The translations under genes and the position numbers were made by a program. Shown here piece by piece: positions 1 through 12,812 of a DNA stretch of 64,000 nucleotides. Location: contig OZ025281.1 of NCBI GenBank assembly GCA_964019165.1, positions 10,183,888 to 10,247,887 of the forward strand, given 5' to 3'. A model generated the notes under the pieces. That model did not search any database, was not told the DNA's origin, and saw nothing but the letters and a program-made list of their open reading frames with translations. Within the stretch, counting starts at the first letter, position 1; every line of letters begins with the position of its first letter. The stretch comes from Mastigias papua. Lineage: Eukaryota > Cnidaria > Scyphozoa > Rhizostomeae > Mastigiidae.

Positions 1-176
1 TTGAACACAAGTGTCAATCGTATTTTCGAACAAGTTGATTGACTTTGATGTTCAAAATGTAAGCACTTACGAACCCAGCATTGCACACTATTGATCGGAA
101 TATTAAAACTTTCACGAATATACTTGGAAGGCTTAAATACTAGGTTAAGAGGGTATCAGGAAACGATTGGGCATCA

Positions 177-244
177 ATAAATAAATAAATAAGTAAATAA
201 ATAAATAAGAAAATAAATAAATAAAAAATAAATAAATAAATAAC
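177..244. repeat. (TAAA)n simple repeat
   Basis: An interrupted AAAT/TAAA tetranucleotide array. It creates a low-complexity reading frame on the minus strand that is not a gene. Confidence 0.9.
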
Positions 245-1479
245 TCAATCAATAAACTATCAATATTCCGGCTCATCTGTGGTTTACTTACTAAGCATTT
301 TGTGAAAGCTCCAGAATTCCCCGAGAAACGTTTGTATAACATAGCTATACATATCTATCATTGTGCGCACAGACTTTTCTGCTGCACCAACCAAGTTGCT
401 ATTTCATTGGTCAAGGTCGGCATACACTTGCATAATAGTAGAGAGTGCAACACAAACAGAATGTTTAAAACAAATCGTGCTCACAGACTAAACTGCCTTT
501 GTTATTTTCACTATTGAGCTGTTGTGCTTCATCAATGCTACTTCCCGGAAGTCACCTTGTGGGCACACAGTAAAGCGGCACAGCCATGGAGAACTAAACT
601 CGATGGTTTCTTGTAGATGGGTGGGAGAGAGCTGAAAATTCGATGAAGATGTGCATATCTGGATTGAACCTAAAGCACTGAATACAAGAAGACTTTGTTC
701 AGAAAATCTGACGGTTTCCCGTGCAATAAGCGGAACCCCTTGTATACGCCCCCGGCTAGGGCTCATTACTAAGAAACTGCCTAGAAGAACGTAAATAAAT
801 CTGACTGGTGTTCAAGCTACAATGGCACTAGCCAGCATCCATCCGCGGTAAGCATGTTTTGTAATACATCGGTAGTAACTTTGAAAGAAATGCCTATCGC
901 ATTTGCAGTCCATTGAAGAATTCTGCCGCTCCTCTCTGAAATTAACTTAAACCTCATGAAATCAGTGAGACTTTCTAAAGTAGTGCAGTGTTTCCTCAAA
1001 CTATTCAGCATGAATAGCTCTAATTTCAAAAAATAGACACCAAAGGCGTCACTTACTTGATCATCATCATCAACAACGGAAGGGTCATGGTTGACTCGCC
1101 AAGGCAACCACAATGATAGTACTCCAATTGTCCCTGTACTCTGCATTCCGAAGAAGTCCAGCAATCAACATCCCTACTATGTCCTTGATGTCACTTTCTA
1201 GTTTCCTTAGTGGTCGTTCTCTTCGTTGAGTTCCATATAACGTGCGGGACAGGATGTCATTTCCAATTCCATGGCTTCTTGCTACATGACCAATGGATGA
1301 AAGCCTCCGTTAGCTTGTGCTTGTGCTTTGCTTGTACTAGGATAGTATGGATCTTTTCGACGTGTAAATGGATCAGCTATAGCTCCAACTGGTGGCAAAG
1401 CTAGTAATGTCAGTGCCTTACAGAGAGCGTTTAATTGTCGTGCGAAGAAAGCCTGGACTTAGATATGCATAGCTGTAGA
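245..1479. other. unassigned non-coding stretch
   Basis: Only short overlapping open frames are present on both strands. I recognise no domain, RNA or repeat in it. Confidence 0.5.
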
Positions 1480-2325
1480 AGCGGAACAGCAAAATCATAT
1501 CAGAAATATGACGATTGCTAAGGAAGCCTGGAATAGCCTTAAAACTAAGTTTGCACACGAATCGATCTTGCAAAAGGTCAAATTCAGACAGCAATTTTAC
1601 TCCTGTAGATTCCAGAGTGGTGGTAATGTGTTGCAACACATATCTGATTTGTGATCGCGACATGATCAACCCAAGGGAATGAGTTTTAGTGTTGACGATA
1701 AAGAATTGGCAATGACACTGCTTGCTAGTTTGTCTGAAGAATTCAAAGCCTTAATTTCTGCCCTTGATGATGTTGGGGAAGATAACGTATCCTTTGATAA
1801 GGTGAAAGGAATGCCATTAAATGATGCTGATGGTAGCTTGGGTAATTTATGTGCAAAGAAATCTGAAGATGACTTTTCTGGCGGACCATTGACGGGGCAC
1901 AATAAGACAGGAGACAAGCTCATGGCTCACATGGACTTGTAAGTCATGATTTAAAGCATGATAAACCGTTCCGTGGAGCATGCCATTTTTGCGAGCAAAG
2001 GTGAATTTCGCAAGAGACTGTCAGAAGAAAAATCCGAAAACCATTATTTACAGCGAGGTAATATGAGAAACAGAGAATCTGCTAACTGTGCTGTGTGAAC
2101 TGTAATGACAAAATTGAGAGAAATACCATTTATGAGCCTTGTCTAAAAGGAAAGCAACACTGTACACTCACTATATCCGAAAGGAAATAGTAGTTGTGCA
2201 AGTGAGATTTTTGAAGTAGTATATAGCGATGTCTGTGGTTCAATGGCAGCAAATTCTCATGGCGGCTCTAGATATTTTGTAACCTTCATAGATGACTACT
2301 CCACAGTGGGCTGGCAAGGGGAAAC
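1480..2325 (+). pseudogene. Ty1/copia-type LTR retrotransposon relic (gag and integrase pieces)
   Basis: A decayed gag-pol segment. Reading through stops, 1490-1640 gives a gag (UBN2-like) stretch with TIAKEAWNSLKTKF. 1679-1942 stays open and contains LLASLSEEFKALISAL, the usual second half of copia-type gag. Around 1975-2030 a degraded zinc knuckle (CHFCEQ) follows. At about 2195-2310 another frame reads YSDVCGSMAANSHGGSRYF followed by VTFIDDYS, the hallmark start of copia integrase. The RT and RNase H regions, the LTRs and a primer-binding site were not seen. Several stops and frame changes make it inactive. The family is identified from motifs only, and the ends of the relic are uncertain. 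Confidence 0.75.
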
Positions 2326-2617
2326 GTGGATTTTTATAAACATTTTCAAAATGATTATAGACCTATAAATTCAGAAAGTTCATTTAAAACTATCCTTAAA
2401 TGGTTTCATTTGTAACCTAACTCCAAATATACCCTAAGATACAACCGTTTAAACTTCGTCAATTCAGGAACTTCGCATTTTGCTGCATCTTACACTTCGA
2501 ACATAGCGTAAGTTTTATCTATTAAAGTGCGCATTTTAATTCCTAACTTTTGTACAGATATGATTCCAGGAGCCTACATTTACGTATTGATAACAAAAAA
2601 CCACCCAGATAGAATTT
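2326..2617. other. unassigned spacer between copia relic and Penelope-like fragment
   Basis: AT-rich sequence with no recognisable coding. It could include decayed RT sequence belonging to the Penelope-like fragment that follows, but no motif supports this. Confidence 0.35.
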
Positions 2618-3264
<647 letters not shown>

Positions 3265-3590
3265 ATATAGATCACCTAGGCCTGTATAAAGTGCTCAATA
3301 CTTACGTAGAGCTTTGAATAAGAATAAAATAGTGATCAAAAACGCGCTGTAGCAACTTTAAGTTTCATGTTTCCAATCATCAGGCTAAATACAAGATATC
3401 GTTAAATGATATTCGAAATATACCCAGTTACAAGAACGATTCGATTCCATTCGATTTAACAACAAGAACGGACCTTATTTAAGGTTGCATAATAGGTATT
3501 TGTTTCTGTGTCTGCATTTGGGCAATAGTTCAGTTCTTCTATGTAAAAGGCCACGTGGATTTGATCTTAAGATGGCTACTATATACATAC

Positions 3591-4076
<486 letters not shown>

Positions 4077-5074
4077 GGCGTCAACGAACTGAAAATAGCC
4101 AGGAAGAAATCATCACTACGGAACAAATAGGTGAAAGAGAAACTCTTGTTCAAATATCCAACCAACTTGGAACAGTTATAGAAAGATTAGACCGAATCGC
4201 ATCCATGCTAGAAAACAAGAATCCTGAGGAATTTACAAAAGCAGAATTCAACGAAACTCGACAAGCAATAAAAGAAGGATTTTCCACTATTACAACATAC
4301 GCAATTTCAGCCAACAATATTTTAGTACAAAAAGATAAAGAAAGCCTAAAGTCACAAATAAAATCATGGAGAAACAATCTTAACGAAAGAAAGAAAAGTT
4401 ATTGGTCATGCTTACGAACAGAAAATATATCAAGTAAATATGAAGAATGGTATGCAAACGAGCCTGCAATTATGCCGAAAAAGTACACTCCAAAAACAAT
4501 ACAAGGCGAGCCGGAAGAGCAAAAACAAATTAGAATGAGACATGCCATGCAAACCATGAAATGCGACATCGACATAATGAAAGCAAGAATGACAAATTTC
4601 AAATCAAGATATGAAGCAGTTGATCAAACGATGATGTCAGAGATAGAGACAGCAAGCAATGATGAATCAACAAAGATGGCGCTAATCGAATTATGGTTTA
4701 AAGAATGCAAAGAAGAGGAAGCAAAATCCAAAGCAATATGGAAAGAAAAAGAAGAATGGTTACTGAAGCTGGAAATGGAACAAACACCAGACCAACAACA
4801 GAACCAAGACCAACCAACAAACCAACAAAATGCGCGGAGCACCAGACTGAGGAGTACTAACCAGCCACCTCACAATGACAGATACAATAATTTCCGCCAA
4901 CAACAGCAAATCAGACCAAACCGCAAAATCGATGCAGACTTCTGGCAAGATAACAGGACATTCAACAACAGGCAGGGAAGAGAAACAGATCAAAGCAGGA
5001 CAACAGGCCAAACAGCAGGAAACCTAAATGGCTCTTTTTTGCCCCGAGGCCGGGGACGGACAGGAACATTCTAG
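4077..5074 (+). CDS. Penelope-like element ORF1 (5'-truncated)
   Basis: The frame is open from the junction at 4077 to a TAG ending at 5074, about 330 residues. The first in-frame ATG is at 4205 (289 residues), but reading remains open upstream into the inverted tail, so the true N-terminus is lost. The protein is charged and largely helical (glutamate/lysine/glutamine-rich, probable coiled coil) with a Gln/Asn/Arg-rich C-terminal third and an RGRGRTG ending that suggests nucleic-acid binding. I recognise no enzyme motif. It lies just upstream of the RT ORF in another frame, with overlapping open frames near 5055-5074, which would allow a -1 shift or reinitiation. The role as an RNP/chaperone-type ORF1 is inferred from position only. 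Confidence 0.7.
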
Positions 5075-5778
5075 CAGTAAGTGAACATACTTTAAAACCG
5101 AAGCTTCTTATACTAACAAAAAGGGCTATCGGTAACAAGGCGAAACACATCTTGACAAAATTCGGACTTAAATTTACTCCAACACCAAGGAGTAATTATG
5201 TAGAATTAAGAAGTGATGTAAAAAACTTTTGTAGAAAACTACGATTGATTGAGTATTCGGCAAATGAAAATGATTCTACTAACCAAAATGATTTGGATTC
5301 AAGCTTAGTAAAAAATCCAAGTAATTTCAATCCCCCACCAAATAGAGACACAATTTTAGATACATATATAGACTACCTGACAAAATATCCTTTTGATGAA
5401 ACATACCAAAACAAAAAGAAAAAAATTTCACCCAACCTTAAAAAGGATGAATGGTCAGCAATTATAGATCTCAAAAAAGATGATAACTTGATTATAAAAG
5501 AGGGAGATAAAGGAGGAGCATGTGTAATTATGGACAAAATTTATTATAGAGACAAAATGTTAGCACTACTTAATGATACAAAAACATATAAATGCATTAA
5601 TCAAACCCAATATAGAAATTTAAAGGTCAGCAAACATATTTATAATTGTGCAAAAAATATTTCCCCAATGTTTACAATTTGCCCCTTCTACAAACTGCAG
5701 AACCAGGACGAAACATTTCGAAAAGAAAAGGAGGACTATTTCATACAGAAATTCAAGCCTTCCCTAAACAGTGCTTAA
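5060..5778 (+). pseudogene. Penelope-like reverse transcriptase ORF, internally deleted
   Basis: N-terminal Penelope-like RT features are clear. GLKFTPTPRSNYVELRSDV lies at about 5160-5220, DLKKDDNLIIKEGDKGGACV at about 5470-5525 (the family's pre-RT block ending in DKGGA-V-IMD), then YYRDKM. At 5595/5596 the sequence jumps into the endonuclease C-terminus (from INQTQYRNLKVSKHI to FKPSLNSA). The whole RT palm with the YADD centre and the front half of GIY-YIG are deleted, yet the fusion is in frame, giving 208 residues from the TTG at 5152. The frame is open upstream of 5152 into the end of ORF1. The copy is non-autonomous. Confidence 0.82.
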
Positions 5779-6012
5779 AACAACTTAGAACCTCGTTTTC
5801 ATGAATACAACTAAAACGTCATATCAATCAAAGTCCCATACTCAATCAATACGTTATACTAATCGAAATCTCACATGTAAAAAAAGTATAAATTTAGTAA
5901 TACGAACTCAAAAAATCAGTGTAGCCTGAAGAGTCCGCGTGAACGGACGAAACTAGTCGCTAATTATAAAGTCAATCGGAGTTCAGTGTCATTTCTGTGT
6001 TTTACTCTATAT
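5779..6012 (+). mobile_element. Penelope-like element, 3' tail copy 3
   Basis: Non-coding tail after the stop at 5778, matching 2897-3125 base for base at a constant offset of 2882. It ends at ...TTTACTCTATAT; a short (TA)n array follows 33 bp later rather than directly. Confidence 0.85.
5922..5962 (+). ncRNA. hammerhead ribozyme, copy 3
   Basis: Same 41 nt as 3040-3080: stem I TAGC/GCTA, CTGAAGA core, stem II GTCCG/CGGAC, GAA, 2-bp stem III, cleavage after the C at 5958. It sits in the 3' tail of the copy that carries ORF1. Confidence 0.88.
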
Positions 6013-6041
6013 TAAACGGTGCACAGACCTCTCTTCGTTTT

Positions 6042-6044
<3 letters not shown>

Positions 6045-6074
<30 letters not shown>
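6045..6074. repeat. short (TA)n microsatellite
   Basis: About 15 TA units shortly downstream of Penelope-like tail copy 3. Confidence 0.9.
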
Positions 6075-6076
<2 letters not shown>

Positions 6077-6462
6077 TTGAACCAGAGTAGAATTTGCATA
6101 GTATATAAATATACATAAAAGAATGACTCAAAAATATACTTCACTTAAATAATAGATGTTTCGATAAATATCTTCACCAGTACTAAAACTTACACTGATA
6201 CCGGTCCTGCTTAAATTACCTATATAACAATGGGGAGCTAATGAGTATTGCCTAGGGGTAAGTCTACCTATTAAAAATTGTTCTTAACATTAAAAAGCAA
6301 TTACGGGAGAGGGCTGGAGCTGTGAAGACCGGATCAACAGAGCTAATTAAGACCTGTGAAAGGTGACGAATGCATTAGTAGAGGTCCTTGGGTCGTAAAT
6401 TTGGCCTCCGCTGGATTTTTCTGCCAAAATTGATATTACAGTATAAATAATTTCTTCGATAA

Positions 6463-8400
6463 TTGCTCGATACACTAAAAGTGGGTGCCATTTTTGTCGG
6501 GAATATAACGTACAGATCTGTTTGTGGATCAAGCATTAGAACAGAAGATTCGACAACTCCAAGCAGTAGGAGGAATAACCGGAATTACCCAAATAACAAA
6601 GCACTTGAACGACATTTCTATATCGCACCTGAGCTATCAAGGCTGGCATAAGAGCTTGCTCAGTTAAAGACAGAATTCATTCGATTCGAGAAAACGTCTT
6701 CAGCTAACAGGTTCCATGGCCACAAGAATCTTCCAAAAGTTCTATGGGAAATCCATTTCTAAGTGAATCCCCTTTGATGTACATTATCTCTACAAAGGGT
6801 GTACCAATCTCTAGCAGAGAGGATATCATCAATCGAGAAGAAAAGGGCCAGAGTGCATTCACTAATTTTGTGGGAAGCAGATTAGAAAAAGAAAGTGACA
6901 GCGTCTCCATACGGGATCCAATGGTAAAGATGAAACATAAGATGTTCAGTACATACTACAAGAAGGTCAAGTGTAATCACTACTAGCAAGGTTTCTTATC
7001 GTCCAGCAATGTCGTCCTGAGCTTGGAGCGCATTTGAAAGAAGCAATTGGATAATACGAATTCTCGGTGGTTTCCCACTCGTTGTTCCCTTCAGATGGAA
7101 TGCTTCTTTTTACCGAGCAACAAAAAGCTCATTTATGAAGGTAATCAAAGAATTCCAAACACAAGATATATCTGGCGTTGATACGGAATCAGCTGGGGCA
7201 AGCATCAATGATAACATGTCTGGACTTTGCCAACTCTTCTGGACTTCTACCACTGTTCAAGCCATAGAACGAATGCTGCAGGGTTATACTGAAGGGAGAG
7301 TGATTGTCGATCGCTACATCAGCAACCCTTTGAAATCGTAAAAAAGAGCAAAGCGTAATGTGAATATAAAGTTCGTCAAGTTTAATATATATGACAAGAC
7401 CAATATCAAAATGGTCCCTCTAAAGACATTTTCTATCACATATAGAAACCAAATCAAAGTTAACGGAGTATCTAGGCAAATCCCTCCTGTAAAAATATAG
7501 ACTGAGCGATACAGAGTTAATTGTTATATAAGGAACTTCATATTATGCAAAAAAGAAAACTTGTACGCATCTGAAGTTTCTAGGCAAAACCATGAAGAAG
7601 CAGACACATTAATTTGCTTGCATGTTTTGGATGCAGTAAGCAAGGGTGATGTGGTTTGTAACGTCATCATCTATTCTCCAGATACAGACGTCTTTATTTT
7701 ACTTCTTCACTTATTTGCAAGAAACGGCATCACCGGAGAGTTGATTTTCAAGACTGACAAAAGCTAGCTTGAGAGGAAAATAAACATTAATGAGCATTGC
7801 AAATGTATTTGAATCAGTAAAGCAATGGGTCTCGTGGGATTCCATATGTCTTCTAGGGCTAATTGGGAGGCAAGTTCTTCTGAATTTCAAAGAAGAAATT
7901 AATCAAATCGTACCTTGCTTTGCATCTGAACACTGAAATAATTGAGGTATTTCAGCAACTTGGAGAAGGAGATATTAACTTGGAAAGAAGTCAGAAGGTG
8001 CTCGAGAGTTTTATGCGTTTCGTGTACTCAGCCAACACACATCAGACATCCCTTACTGAATTGAGATGGGAATTGTTCAGCAAAATAAATTCAGAAAGTG
8101 CAAAACTCCCACCAACAAAGACCACCTTTTCCCCATTTGAAAAGAGAAAACAATACAGCCAAAGTAAATAAGGGATACAGAAATGCCAAAACAACCAGTT
8201 TCCTCAACTTTCACATAATAACTGGCGTGAAACGGAAGGCTGTTTTGCACCTGTTCAATGTACCGAGCTTCTTGCACAACATGCTATCATACCCCTTGTA
8301 AAGTGTGGTTGCCAAGGATCATGCATCAAAACAAGGTGTTCATGCAGTAAAACTGGTATGAATTTCACCCCGTTATGCAAATGCATTGAATGTGAAAATA
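6463..8400 (+). pseudogene. relic of a multicopy invertebrate protein (HEEADT / SPDTDVF / Cys-rich type)
   Basis: A chain of short plus-strand frames forms one decayed protein. Landmarks are HEEADTLICLHVLDA and YSPDTDVFILLLHLFA (7561-7767), a helical stretch at 7920-8171, and a terminal cysteine-rich motif CGCQGSCIKTRCSCSKTG followed by CKCIECEN at about 8305-8400, in another frame. Proteins with this order of motifs are numerous in cnidarian and mollusc genomes and are usually regarded as transposon-associated. I do not know their enzymatic class. Stops and frameshifts show it is dead. Confidence 0.55.
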
Positions 8401-8859
8401 CAAAAGACTATAATATTTCTGAAGTGAACGATGTAGACAAGAATTAAATGGTAATGTTGTATTCTTTGTCGTTTTGCTGGGTTTTATACCTTTTTGGGCA
8501 GTTTAATACCATCCATGCCCTTTATTGAGGTGGCAGATCTGATGAGCCAGGGCTATAACAGTCGCCTAGAATCGATTCCTGGAGCAAAAATGCATGCATG
8601 TCTCTGTAAGAATGGCGTTTTCAGCCAAAACAATTTGCTCCTCCGCAGAAGCTCTTATTTTGAACAGAAATTTTCCAGTTCCCGGAAATTACCCTTAAAC
8701 TGGGTGAAAAAAATGGCACTTACCTTTATCCCATTAAGAAACCCTCAAAAAAGCGATACATGCAAAAAAAACAATTTAGGCAGAGAAATCCAGCTGGCGT
8801 ACACAAGGACCTCTACTATATAGATAAAAGAGAAGAAAAGGAAAGGAATAAAAGCCCCA
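8401..8859. other. unassigned stretch
   Basis: The plus-strand frame 8494-8823 (109 residues) resembles nothing I know. No other signal was seen. Confidence 0.4.
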
Positions 8860-9220
8860 AATGTCTGAGAGACAAACAAATGATAGCTATGGATCAGCAA
8901 ATCTTACACTGAGTCCTTCAGGAATAAAACTAAGCAAATTAAACTGCCAGAATCCCTCCCCAAGTCTAGAATCTTGAAACACTCTATCTATAATCTGAAA
9001 ACTGACATCCTCCAAAAATCCATTATGATTAGCTTCTGTTAAATGTTTAAAAAGTTCTGCCTGCATAACTGATATACCACTGAAAAAACTTCCTACTGGA
9101 TGACTTATAATTATTAAATCTAACTCTAGATGGCATAAAGGTACTACCTACATACTGCTTACCACATACCTTAAAATTTAATACATAAACTACTCTACAA
9201 GTTCAAAGTACATCTTTGTT
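8860..9220 (-). pseudogene. older Penelope-like GIY-YIG endonuclease relic
   Basis: On the minus strand, translating through stops gives KVCGKQYVGST (the GIY-YIG second motif in C-x-x-C-x-x-QYVGST form), then RVRFNNYKSS, then a histidine-containing EANHNGFLEDVSF, then REGFWQFKLLSFIPEGL. This is the usual order of the C-terminal nuclease of a Penelope-like or related GIY-YIG retroelement. The sequence on its plus-strand right (9216-9490) is shared with 43306-43600, so the insertion is older than that duplication. It differs clearly from the fresh Penelope-like copies at 2.6-6.0 kb. Confidence 0.6.
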
Positions 9221-9830
9221 AGAAATATGCTCTGAAGTGTCCTTCAAGAAAGCTGGAATCCTTTGTGAGATATTTTTGTTTCCAAAAGGTTACAGCAAAA
9301 ATTCCCAAATAATATTCATGAAATCTTTCAAACTGCACATGTTACAAATGTTCTGTTGCATAATTCTAGGGAAAATTACCTTGTATTCCAATAACATCCC
9401 AATAGCAAACAGATTATTGCCATAAACTATGTACCTTTAGATAGCTCTTGCTGTCCATATCCACACAGTACTCTCAAGCAGCAGCCAAACTTATAAAGAG
9501 TCTCACCATTACTGCACAATTTAAATTTATGTGACTGACACCAATTCACCATTTTGTAATATCTGGTCCTACAATGAATTATTAGTGTAAAAACGAGTAT
9601 ATACATATATACCTAGTCAGATGAGTAAGTAAAGTATACAGATTCTACCACTTTGGAAATAGCAAATGATGCCTCAGCAACTATAATGGTTATACTCATA
9701 AAAGCAGAACAGACAACATGTTGCTAGGCCAATCTCATAAACAGGTGGAGCTACTGCAACGGAGGGTGTCATAGCACTGAAGGCACCAAGAGGTGTCAAA
9801 TGGTATATAATGCATGGCAGGTTGTCTTTA
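9216..9830. repeat. duplicated block upstream of gene A (matches 43306-44240)
   Basis: Recognisable homology with the region upstream of gene C: TTTGTTAGAAATATGCTCT at 9216 and 43306, and AATCTCATAAACAGGTGG near 9733 and 44159, with collinear matches between. The blocks are diverged but clear. They mark the left part of the duplicated gene unit. Confidence 0.7.
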
Positions 9831-11439
9831 AGGATTCATAACTGGGGAGAGAGGCAAATATAAAAAGGGGTATCTTACTTTTCTATAAGGTATACAAGTC
9901 AGTAGCTAGGCCATTGTTTCAGGGATGGTAAGATTGTCCTAGAGAAATCATGTGATACAAAATCAAAGAACTTATTTCCTAAATTATGCTATCACAATCA
10001 AATGTAGAATTTGTGTGCAGGAAGACAAGAATGAACTCCTTTACAAGTAGCAAGCATTAAAGTTGAGATCAATCAACATTTCAGAAGATTTCTCCTTAGC
10101 TACAAAGACAAGGCAACAATACAAAATTGCAAAAAACTCTGCAGAGGTTGGCATCCTGTTGCCCAGTGGTGACATTTGCTGCCCCATACCACTCTATCAC
10201 TATGTACCTGATTAGGTATATTGGTATTCAATGACCATGCAGCAGCCCAAAAGTATGGAGGGGGGGGGGCTGAACAGTGAATGGATGCATATCAAATGGT
10301 AGTTCAGTGGCAACCCATTGAGAACCTTTTTGTGGGAACAACACTCCTTAGAATGTTGGGAAATGTCCTATTCAAGAAATATTTGCTACTTTACAGTTAC
10401 ACCCATCTAAAGAAACGTCAACTTCTATCAGAACAAACATAATAGAATTGCAAGACTTGATAGGGACACAAAGAAAGATATTAGTGAGAGCCAAAAAAAG
10501 CAAGTTACAAGTGAAAATAGCCTTTAACAACCAAGACAAAGTGCCTAAAATTTATTTATAGTGCCCTTTTACTTGCAAGGCACTACTAAGCAAATTACTC
10601 AAATATTAAGCATGCTAAGAGCAAACTGTCCAAAGTTGAGATATCTCCAGAGGATTCCTATCAATCAAAAACAACAACTAGAAATAAGATGTGTAATTTG
10701 AGGATATGTACCATAGGAGTCCCTAAATGGAAGTCCATATATTTTTTATAAGTAACAACTTCATAAAGAACCTGCATGCAGAATGCCTCTAAATATTTAA
10801 AGAACTTCTTCTACTAGAGGAAAATTCCCGGAGGAACTTTTGAATTTGAGCAATTTCTGTAACAGCAAACAATCAAAAACAAGGCAGTGCATTCCATTCA
10901 TTCACAGCCAAAACCAGCATAGATTATTTGCTGTACATGTGTCAAGTGTTTCCTGCTTCATTCATTCATTTTAAGGTATAGCCAAAATTAAAGGCAAATA
11001 TCAGAGCTGCGGTGTTTACTTGTGTCTGTGCCACATGTATGGCACTAAATGTGGAGGGTAAATCAAGGAACTATTAAGGAACGTTTAGTACTACAATTTG
11101 ACCATAAAAGAAAAGCGTGTATATTAAAATATCTGATCACTTGTGTGCATTTAACACGAATGATAAATTCACTTTGTATGTGATTGCCCCTGCTGCTATG
11201 CTAGCACAATGACTGTACAGTAAGTTCATGTTGCTATTCAACATTCATCAAAAACAGGTGTATTTTATTCAAGACATAAATATAGCGGGGCAGTATTTTG
11301 GAGACTTGCATCGGTCGAATTACCTTAACTTCTACAACCTCGAGCTCCCCGCGCTAAATTCAACGAATGCAGTCTGGGCTCACCCTACCACCATCACCTC
11401 TAATCTGCCATAGCAATTTGGCAACTGATCTATAAAGTG
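9831..11439. other. locus-specific stretch absent from the gene C copy
   Basis: At the matching place near gene C only about 120 bp separate the flanking homology blocks (44240-44360), so this roughly 1.6 kb is an insertion here or a deletion there. I recognise no transposon ends or coding in it. Confidence 0.45.
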
Positions 11440-11604
11440 AACTGCCCTATATCTACAAAAATTATATCTATGCTTACACTCAAAAACAATTCGTAATAGT
11501 TCATATCATCGATTGGTTCAACATATTCCACCGTGAGTAATTTCTAGTTCCCTTAATGTATAGGCTCCTTGTTTAGCGGGAATTTCCGAAGGCAATATGG
11601 CACA

Positions 11605-11633
11605 ACGAGGCTAGTGATATCATAATGAGGCAA
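11605..11633 (+). promoter_or_regulatory. distal GAGGC block, gene A
   Basis: ACGAGGCTA, six variable bases, then ATCATAATGAGGCAA. Counterparts lie at 44539-44567 (gene C), 30795-30823 and, shorter, 30123-30147 (gene B). It starts with one GAGGC and ends with a second in the same direction. It lies about 880 bp before the ATG in A and C, and 720 bp in B. Confidence 0.5.
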
Positions 11634-12364
11634 GAGGCTATTAGCCTGCAAAATACAATTGATGGACACCAAGCATTGAATGTAAGTGCTATGGAACGGC
11701 CCTTGGGCCAGTACACGATCATCACGAGTGAAAAAATTAAAACATCAGTAGTAATGTGAAGGTTTGATAAATTAAATATCCTTAAATTCTCAGTATTGAA
11801 TTTGCTCGCATAGCTATGGAACTATTCAGATCTTCTTGCTATTTCATGCAAGGGGGAGAATCTGTTATTGGACATGTTGCTAGTGTCACCCAAAACAGCC
11901 GATAGCTATCGAATTTAGCACTGAAAACAATAGTTTTGTGTATTCTATGGATACATTCTAAAAGCTTTAGCTCTGTGGATCCATTTGTCTAATTTTGAAA
12001 CCGTATGGTTGTAAATAACTGATAAGAAGATATTTACTTTTTAACCAATCCAGTGCTATACCTTATGTATCGTAAAACATGAAATTGTAACCAGTTGATT
12101 TAATCCTTCCAAGTTATGTTTTGTGCACATTATGCTGAATATCTAAAACTCTTGTCACCAGAAGACAGCACGACTGATGATTTCAAAAGATCGCTCATGA
12201 TTATCCATTGACAGGCGTCCAATTCTTCAACTATGAGTAAGCTAGTTGCAATCAATGTTAAAAGAAATAAACATGGTGCTGTTTTAATGCTTATAGCTTT
12301 TATTCAAATACCCATCATAGCATCTATTCCAATTTTACTACAATCGAACATAATCCATCGATCT

Positions 12365-12403
12365 TTCCCTCCGCATACCCGTTATACCAAGGGAAAGTCC
12401 AAA
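12365..12403 (+). promoter_or_regulatory. proximal conserved block, gene A
   Basis: Pattern TTCCCTCCGCATACCCGTTA, then TACCAAGGGAAAGTCCAAA. The same block occurs before genes B and C, ending 102-110 bp before each ATG. The fixed distance and strong conservation suggest a core promoter or transcription-start element, but no start site can be read from sequence. Confidence 0.55.
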
Positions 12404-12510
12404 CACCTGCACTTAAATCGGCAAATTCTTCGGAACCTTGAATAAATTTTGCTTGAAACATTAAGGTTCCAGAATAAACTTTTGAGATAAGATAAGAAAT
12501 TTTCTGGAAA

Positions 12511-12550
12511 ATGTATGGTTTTGAAAGTTCACGTCCAGATGATCCTTCTG
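12511..12550 (+). CDS. gene A exon 1: N-terminus of predicted membrane micropeptide
   Basis: ATG at 12511 opens a 40-nt coding exon, MYGFESSRPDDPS plus the first base of a Gly codon, followed at 12551 by a strong donor GTAAGT (phase 1). Genes B (31545) and C (45441) have the same 40-nt exon, the same phase and the same donor; the shared pattern is M-x-G-(Y/F)-(D/E)-x-x-x-P-x-x-P-(S/A)-G. Joined to 26512-26580 (or 26524-26580), 27142-27174 and 27815-27819 it gives about 48 residues (44 with the later acceptor): a short hydrophilic Pro/Gly-rich head, one transmembrane helix and a tiny tail EHAKS. There is no signal peptide, so type III-like insertion is plausible. I know no family to assign. 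The roughly 14 kb intron 1 is full of transposon relics. The splice model is inference; paralogue agreement is the support. Confidence 0.62.
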
Positions 12551-12784
12551 GTAAGTCAGCTAGGGTGCAGTTTTACCTCTTATTTTTTACGAAAAGGTTT
12601 TATGTACGTATGATCAGTATTATCGTCTGCTAGATTGCAATGCACTTTTCCTAAATGAAATGAGATGTTGCATTAACATGGTAGACTTTTATATAAATTT
12701 GACTACTTGAATGAGATGGAATTTGCCACAATCTGCAAGAAAATGGAATTTAAGTAAAATTTTGTGCCAGGTGCTATCCTCTTA

Positions 12785-12812
12785 TCGGGGGGGGGGGGGG
12801 GGTGGGGGTGCA
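12785..12812. repeat. poly-G tract
   Basis: A run of about 15 G residues, interrupted once and followed by GTG. It may have a G-quadruplex tendency. It lies inside predicted intron 1 of gene A. Confidence 0.8.

Larger units (their letters stand above)
11440..12510 (+). promoter_or_regulatory. conserved 5' region of gene A
   Basis: Collinear with 44360-45440 upstream of gene C. Shared landmarks are ATGCTTACACTCAA, GCGGGAATTTCC, the GAGGC block at 11605-11633, a GGGGGAGAATC.GTTAT block, AGCCGATAGCTAT, AAACCGTATGGTTGTAAAT, and the proximal block at 12365-12403. Conservation on non-coding sequence between paralogous loci suggests promoter and 5' UTR, though simple recent duplication would also give it. 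Confidence 0.6.

Noticed and set aside
10255..10270. Poly-G tract as a regulatory G-quadruplex
   Set aside because: A single short run without further G-runs nearby; no support beyond composition.
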